Positions 58,231 through 64,000 of a stretch of 64,000 nt of DNA are shown one piece after another; the first letter of the stretch is position 1; each line of letters opens with the position of its first letter. This stretch comes from Eremomyces bilateralis CBS 781.70 (Eukaryota > Ascomycota > Dothideomycetes > Eremomycetales > Eremomycetaceae): contig NW_022985068.1 in NCBI RefSeq assembly GCF_010015585.1, positions 960,123 to 1,024,122 of the forward strand, read 5' to 3'. The notes beneath the pieces are model-generated. The model worked only from the letters and a program-made list of their open reading frames with translations. It was not told the DNA's origin and did no database searches. The position numbers were made by a program, and so were the translations under genes.

Positions 58231-59162
58231 ATGCGGTCTCTATTGTTCTCAATAGCCTCTCTTATTCTATTCACATCCTCCTGCTGTGCGCAGGAACAAG
58301 TACCCTATATCCTCCATACTACCCCTTACGACAATATCAACGGATCATTCGTCTACCCTCGCGACTGGCCATCAAACTTCTCGATCGGTTCGCAGATCAA
58401 TATCACTTGGACGACGCAATTCCCATCTGTCCACCTATATTATTACCAGAATCGCAAGATCGCCGAGATCGTAAATATAGGAAGTGAGTGCCCTCTTTCA
58501 AATCCGTATCTTGGACTCTATTAATGCTGATACAGAGGCCCTCGTTCAACCCTGGTGCCTATGGGAAGTCCAGACCACCGTGAAAAATCTCACTGACCCC
58601 TGGGTCTTCCGCATCGTCAACGCCAAGGGCACGCTGTATGACCGGACAAACCTTGGCTTCACCAGTGCCGGATTCTACATCGACCGAGATACCAACCCAG
58701 CCCCGTCTTCTTCCTTCACCCAATCCGAAACAACCGCCCCAACCAGACTCAATCGCCCATCATACCTCCCTAGCCGAACTCCCTGCCCAAGATCCCGAGC
58801 CACCTAGCAAGGACGGCCTATCCGAAGGCGCGAAGATTGGCATCGGCGTAGGTGCCGGCGTCGGCGTCCTCACCCTCACTATTGCTGGCATCGCACTCTT
58901 GTACTTCCGGAGGCAAAAGGGAGCGAACAAGGAGCATCTGAACGAGACGTATACGCCGGTCTAGCAGCTGTCGTCCGACTCGAAGGGGCCGGATTCAACA
59001 CAACTGGCGAGTCATTACTCTCCTCACGATGGCCCTCACAAGGGACCTCAAAACTCACCTCGCACCTCACCGCCCAGTGTGCCTCTCCACGTCCCTATCA
59101 AGACAGATTCAAACCCAACGTATGAGTTGCCTGGGGACCTTATACAGCCACTGAAACCGTAG
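58231..59162 (+). pseudogene. Signal-peptide, one-TM surface protein gene, apparently decaying
   Basis: Exon 58231..58483 starts with a clear signal peptide (Met-Arg-Ser-Leu-Leu-Phe ... Cys-Cys-Ala-Gln). After a 52-bp intron, 58536 onward gives Trp-Cys-Leu-Trp-Glu-Val-Gln and Trp-Val-Phe-Arg-Ile-Val-Asn. The ectodomain is about 160 residues with several Asn-x-Ser/Thr sites. The expected transmembrane helix (Gly-Ile-Gly-Val-Gly-Ala-Gly-Val-Gly-Val-Leu) and basic Arg-Arg-Gln-Lys stop-transfer follow in a different frame, with no good intron between about 58700 and 58790. The helix frame then meets a TAG at 58962 but stays open and protein-like (Tyr-Glu-Leu-Pro near the end) to a second TAG at 59160. 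The architecture is that of fungal one-TM surface proteins. Two lesions suggest a young pseudogene, though a sequencing error could explain one. Otherwise a truncated secreted form is possible. Confidence 0.6.
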
Positions 59163-59627
59163 CGAGTCTTTGAAATGGCTGCTTTCCTTCACTAGTACCC
59201 GCTCATAGCGTAATACCATCTCCGTGGAAACCTCAAGTTGCACTAATAGACGACCGAAGACACAGGTCTTAATCTTTTTCATGTCCATGTAAATAGCCTG
59301 GCAAGCGAGTTTAACGATCGATGGGGTTTATGTTCGGCGCGGATTGCAGATTGTGGGTTGCGGGTCCTCGCATAAGTTATCACAGCATCCAACACTGTCA
59401 GCGTTATCGAACATTCAGACATTGCATATGGTAGCCGAACGACATGCTCCATTGATTTCCGCTAGCTGCATAGTGTCTGCATATGCCAAAGTGAGTTGAG
59501 ACCTACGTGCAACAATTCAATGCCCAATCCGCAATTTCCGTAGATTCCCAAGCATGCGGACTGGCGCAGCAAGCCAACCATGGCCATCATCGCAGGACGC
59601 CAGTTCATAAATCCACATTACCCACCC
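59163..59627. other. Convergent intergenic region
   Basis: This 465-bp gap lies between converging genes and holds their 3' flanks. No gene or element recognised. Confidence 0.5.
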
Positions 59628-62600
59628 TCAGAACAACACCTCCCCCACCTCCTCGCTCCCCGCCCTCGTCCTCCCCTTCCCATCCCCCCCCGGCGCATTC
59701 AACAACCCCTCCTTCCCCATCGTCGAACTCACATCCTCCGTCTCCGCCCCCTCCAGTAAATCCCGATCCGCCGCCCGCACGCTCCGCTGATCCGCATCCC
59801 CACCGTACGCTCCGCCCGGCGTCCGCTCGTCCGGCTCCGCCTCGTCCTCCTCATCCTCCTCCTGCGCAGCCCCTCGATCCAGCTCCTTCTGCGCCTCGTC
59901 CATTCGCCGCCGAATGTCCGTCGCCACGCGCATCCCGTCGGTGACGATGTTATCCAGCACGCCACGCAGGCCCTTTCCAGGCGGAACGACGCCGGCGGTG
60001 GAGGGGAGCGGGCTGCTTGGGCCGGCGCCGACGCCCGGGGTGAAGCGGCCTAGGTTGGCGAAGGTGGTGAGGGTGGAAGAGGCGGTGGCGGCGGGGGCGT
60101 CGGAGAGGCGGAAGGAGTTGGCGAGAGCGCGGTCGAAGAAGTGCTCGAGGGTTTCGTCGGCGAGGACGAGCATGCGGAAGGTGGGGAGGGTGATGGAGAG
60201 AGGGTTGGAGGGGTCGAGGGCCGCGTTGGCGGCGGCGGGGTCGCGGCGGGGGAGGGAGGAGGCCGAGTCGCTGGGGGTTTCGGAGGTGGACGCGCCGTTT
60301 GGCGGGGAAGAGGCGTGCTCGGGCTTGGGGGTTGAGGTGGAGGTACCGTCAATCTCGATGAGGGCTTCGTCTTCGTCTTCCTCTTCCTCTTCGTCTTCAC
60401 CAATGCCGAAGTTGCTCAGTGCCGACGTAGAGTCATCGATTTGCTTGGAAGGATGGTCGGCGTCTGCATATTCGAAGCAGCGTCTGATAAAGGCGGAGAC
60501 ACTCGACAGGAATTGTTCATCCCGATTCTCAATGCGAAGTTCGTCCGCTTCTATGCTGCTTCCCATCCTTGCGTCCGATTGCGGACTCGCTGCGGGGAAT
60601 GGAGTCTCAAACCCTCTTCTTGACAGGAACAGCAATGCTTCAGACATGCTAAGGATGCCTTCGCGGTCTATCTTCCCATCTCCATCATCGTCGTACAAAT
60701 CGAAGAAATAGCTGATGTTGGCCATGATGTCTTTCGTGCCTTTCATATGGGCGAGACCGGTGACAACATTTTGCAGGGTGAGCGTGTCGACCGAATCGAC
60801 ATCCCATTTCCGGAAAAGCCGCTTCATGAAATCGTGATCGGCTGGCTCGGGGCCGGCGCCCCACGGAGAAATGGTAAGGCTCCGAGATCTCATACTATTC
60901 CCGAAATATGATGCCTTTTCACCATCGACATGGGACGAGGGTGACGAAGGCGAGTCGGTGACTGCCCATTTTGCAATACCTGGCACCAAATTAGCAGCTG
61001 AAGGCCGCTAGGAAGATCGCGGAGATAGACTCACCAGCAAGGAACTCTCTGAAAGCAGCGTAGTCCATTTGTGTCGGACTTGGACCAAGAGCAACCCTAC
61101 CCATCTCCGGCTCGTCGCCAGATACACCTGACACAACTTCTGTTGCTTTTATTCGGCCACTCTTCTTTTTCCTATCCATCTCTTGCTGGATCATTTGCGT
61201 TCGCTGCTGGCGTTCATAGAGGACACCATAGAAACGGTCGTAGAGGAATCCGAGATCGTTTAGACTTAGTCGCTTACTATCCGGCCCAAGGTTCCGTATT
61301 GACGTCCGCTTTGCGAAGTTCTCGATGTTTTCTAGGACCGCGTCTTTATGTTTCGCTCGCTGTTCGGATATGGTTCCCTGTGTGATGCCGGAGAATTCTT
61401 TGAACGCCACCACCATTAACTCCTGAAACCGCGTAACCGCTCGTAATTTCGGGTTCTCTGATTTCGGATGCGCCGACTCGTCAAGGCGTGAGAAGTACGT
61501 CTTGAGAACGGATATGAACGTTCCGTCGTCGGCCGCGTCGAGCAGCTCTTCGCCGTTTATGCGGAGAATGGCCAATCCAATCTGAAACAAGACTTTCGGC
61601 CCTTCCAGGAAGAATACGTCGAGGACACGGTATGCAAAAATGAGAGGCATGGAGTTGATATACAGTGACAAAAACCAGGGTAGGGAAACCACCGAAAGCT
61701 GCACGTCAGACTTCACCAAATGATCCCACAGGATGGGCATCGTCCCCTCGACCAGTGATTCGAAGACTTTCTGATCGAGAAGGGTGCCATACATGGTCAT
61801 CGAATAGTATCCCGGGAGCATTCGATCGCAGAGCACGGACAAAACGAAAAATGCCTGTGCTTCGGACATGTATATCAGAAGTGCCGCCACGACGATGTTC
61901 ATTGCCTGGCAATAGCCAACTTCCGGGTTCAACCAGCTGTACGCAACGAGAACACGGCGCAATCGGCCAATTCCTTCCTCGCTCTGGAATCCCGGGTACT
62001 CCGGCAAACTCCTGTTCAGGTCTTTCTCAATCTCATCGATTGCAAGGGACTGTTTCCCCTCGTGCTCCTTGAGCATCTCCGCATATAGATCCGGATTCTG
62101 GAATCGAAGAAACAGAGAGCCGGACGTGAGTTCCCAGATCTCGCCTCGAAGTCGGTTCGGCAATCCCACGCGAATCAGCTTATGAAATGTCGGTTGGCGG
62201 ACTATGGTGGCATTCCGCCCATTTTCACGCATGTACTCCTTCCAAAGACGCATCTTCGCTTTGTCCCTCAGCTTCCGTGCATCGCCAGGATAGCGATATA
62301 TCGCACCGAGGCCGGTGTCCGGGGGATCCCGCTGTGTTGTGGTAGACCCCTCCTTGTCAGACGTGGCTGTATCCGCTAAATGATACTCCGAGTACAATTC
62401 TCCCACCACCTTATTCAGGTTCTGAGTATCCTTGTATGCTGCCCGGAGCCCTTTCTTCAACCCATCGCAGAATCGTTCGCATTGCTGTCGGCTGCCGGCA
62501 AGCTGCACGATCAATCTCTGTGGGTTCGGATTCGTCGATTGCTTTTTATCCACGTCCCGGTAGCCGTTTGATGTGGTGATGGCGAGGGAGAACTGGAAGC

Positions 62601-63030
62601 TCTGGCTATTCAATCGCTCGACCCTTCGAACGGCACACAGGGGCAACGTGAATCCATTCCCAGAAGGTCCCGTGCCGTGCGTCTGACCTGTAAAACTACT
62701 CGAAGAACTGGTGGTTGCCGTGCTCAGGAAGCTGGACCCTTGCGTCGAAAAACAGATATAGTGTTCGCTGAGGTGCAACCGTCCGACATAATGGTTCCCT
62801 CTCAGCTGACTGCTAACGTCGTTGGCGTCTTGTGGTTGTCGGCCGCTTCGGGGTAACGGCAGCGTGAGCTCCGATGTGATCTCATACAAAGGGGATTCGC
62901 TGTCCGGCAGGCGGAATTGATGCTGGAACAAGGTGGATTTCGAGGGTGACTTGGACGGGGAGGCAGTAAGACCGGCGGTATCGATCAAGGTCTGGGCCTT
63001 CTGGACGAGGGAGGTGAAGTTGTTGAACAT
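59628..63030 (-). CDS. TBC-domain Rab GTPase-activating protein, GYP2/MDR1 type, with EF-hand (1115 aa)
   Basis: Exons 63030..61035 and 60979..59628; the 55-bp intron lies just before Ile-Ala-Lys-Trp-Ala-Val. The N-terminal 200 residues form a GRAM-like membrane-binding region. The TBC domain begins near residue 288 (Gly-Leu-Pro-Asn-Arg-Leu-Arg-Gly). Its dual fingers are intact: Arg340 in I-x-x-D-x-x-R and Gln375 in Tyr-Cys-Gln. A helical region (about 540-650) is followed by an EF-hand with Asp-Asp-Asp-Gly-Asp-Gly-Lys-Ile. An acidic stretch and a long disordered Pro/Ser/Ala tail end the protein. GYP2/MDR1 stimulates GTP hydrolysis by Ypt/Rab proteins in recycling and secretion. Length is somewhat above yeast Gyp2 (950 aa) owing to the tail. 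The GC-rich end of the gene creates long mirror ORFs on the other strand. Confidence 0.95.
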
Positions 63031-63743
63031 GGTGGAAGGTCGAGTCCAAGACGCGAGGTCCGGAACATGTTATATGCTGTACTTAACGACTAGCTGGCGG
63101 GCTCTTCAAAAGGTGGTTGATACATGGAAAAAGGGTAATTGTGAGTGCGGCTATGTGACGTTGGACATCGGAAACAATGGAGAAGAGGTGGGAAACGTTT
63201 TAACGGTACGTGACGCTCAGCAAGCTCCAAGCTGCTAGAAGCTTAAACGGTTAAATCTCCCGCCTCCCCGCGCTTTAAGGCTTTCTGCAGCCACACATGG
63301 TACGGAGTAATAATGTACCATCTTACGGCGCTTCATCCTCCCTGGCGTTAACACTTCCAACCTCCAGTTATGAGAACACCCAAGTTATGTCCACGGGTAT
63401 TGTAGCCCATGGTGTTCAAGCGGATCTCATCATTCAATGTATGCATTGCAGGTAGGTCTCCTTCCTGAAGCTGTGCAGTGCATGCTCTATCCACGACCAT
63501 ACCAAACCTCACAGTCCTCCATCCGATTGGGGGCCATCCCTGGCTGCATGATCACCTTCACAGCCGCCGGAGGAGGCTCAGCGGTTGCTGCGTTGCTGGA
63601 CTAGTCTTTTAGCGATGGTGCAACAGACGAGGTATGAACCTCCGACGTCTTCGACGGGGCTGTCCTTCGTAGTAGATTTTGAAGTCTCCCTTCTCTGTTT
63701 TCCACGGTATGTTTCCATGGATGATTGAGAGCACGTTACTGGT
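63031..63743. promoter_or_regulatory. Divergent upstream region, GYP2-like and NLR-type genes
   Basis: About 710 bp between start codons at 63030 (minus) and 63744 (plus). No gene is supported; it should contain both promoters. Confidence 0.5.
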
Positions 63744-64000
63744 ATGGATCCATTATCAATAGCCGCGGGCGCAACCGGGCTCGTCACTGCCTGTGTAAAG
63801 GTAGGCGACCGCATTGGCATTTCCCGTTGTATGTATATCGTTTGAATTGACCGGATGTGCAGATCTCTGCCGCCCTTTATACATTCATCGACGACACTCG
63901 ACATGTAGATGACAACCTAGTTGCGCTAAACGACGAAGTCCTCGGACTGTCGCGAGTACTGGGCGCAATATGCAAGAGTTGGAAACAAAGTCCGCTAACA
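63744..64000 (+). CDS. Start of a protein with the fungal NLR/ankyrin-type N-terminal domain, partial
   Basis: Exon 63744..63800 codes Met-Asp-Pro-Leu-Ser-Ile-Ala-Ala-Gly-Ala-Thr-Gly-Leu-Val-Thr-Ala-Cys-Val-Lys. A 62-bp intron (GTAGGC to GTGCAG) leads to 63863 onward, which stays open to the window end: Ile-Ser-Ala-Ala-Leu-Tyr-Thr-Phe-Ile-Asp-Asp, then Leu-Ser-Arg-Val-Leu. This opening is characteristic of the fungal N-terminal helical domain (Fungal_N family, PF17111 from memory) found before NACHT, NB-ARC, ankyrin or TPR regions in NLR-like proteins, and also on some ankyrin or unknown proteins. Only about 65 residues are visible, so the rest of the architecture is unknown. Confidence 0.75.

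Noticed and set aside
59914-60711. 265-codon plus-strand ORF
   Set aside because: It is the mirror of the GC-rich disordered and EF-hand part of the GYP2-like gene on the minus strand.

Overview
The window is nuclear DNA from a filamentous ascomycete (Pezizomycotina). The evidence is many short introns of roughly 45-85 bp with GTRNGY donors and CTRAC-like branch sites, a cytosolic tef1 whose first exon holds only 5 coding bases, and fungal-specific families (RfeG, DUF6590, NT-C2, SLS1, GH18/killer-toxin-like chitinase). A eurotiomycete is my best guess, by inference only. All gene models were joined by eye from reading frame, splice signals and family knowledge.

Left part (1-22.7 kb): a partial PXA/PX sorting-nexin-like gene, a GST-like gene, a 7.7 kb stretch without a convincing gene (it contains a pyrimidine-rich, possibly transcribed zone at 10.1-12.7 kb), a BOR1-type anion exchanger divergent from a second GST-like gene, the putative regulator rfeG with a long leader, and a weak orphan ORF. 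Central housekeeping block (22.7-39 kb): ARPC5 of the Arp2/3 complex, a mitochondrial m-AAA protease, translation factor EF-1alpha, mitochondrial SLS1, an NT-C2 protein built partly from tiny exons, tRNA adenosine deaminase TAD1 and cytosolic tyrosyl-tRNA synthetase. Protein synthesis and mitochondrial biogenesis dominate.

Right part (39-64 kb) is sparser and more accessory: an NmrA-like oxidoreductase, remnants of an unidentified membrane-protein gene, a coiled-coil orphan, a DUF6590 gene with a long acidic tail, a cytochrome P450 tail-to-tail with a family 31-like glycosyltransferase, then an island (53-59.2 kb) with a SIR2-like (predicted NADase-type) gene, a fossil of a killer-toxin-like chitinase, and a decaying signal-peptide/one-TM protein. 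The conserved GYP2/MDR1-type TBC-EF-hand Rab GAP closes the island. At the right edge begins a gene with the N-terminal helical domain common on fungal NLR-like and ankyrin proteins. The SIR2-like gene, the killer-toxin-like fossil and the NLR-type N-terminus, all within 10 kb, are the most interesting combination; any functional link is inference.

No tRNA, rRNA, CRISPR array or intact transposon was found.
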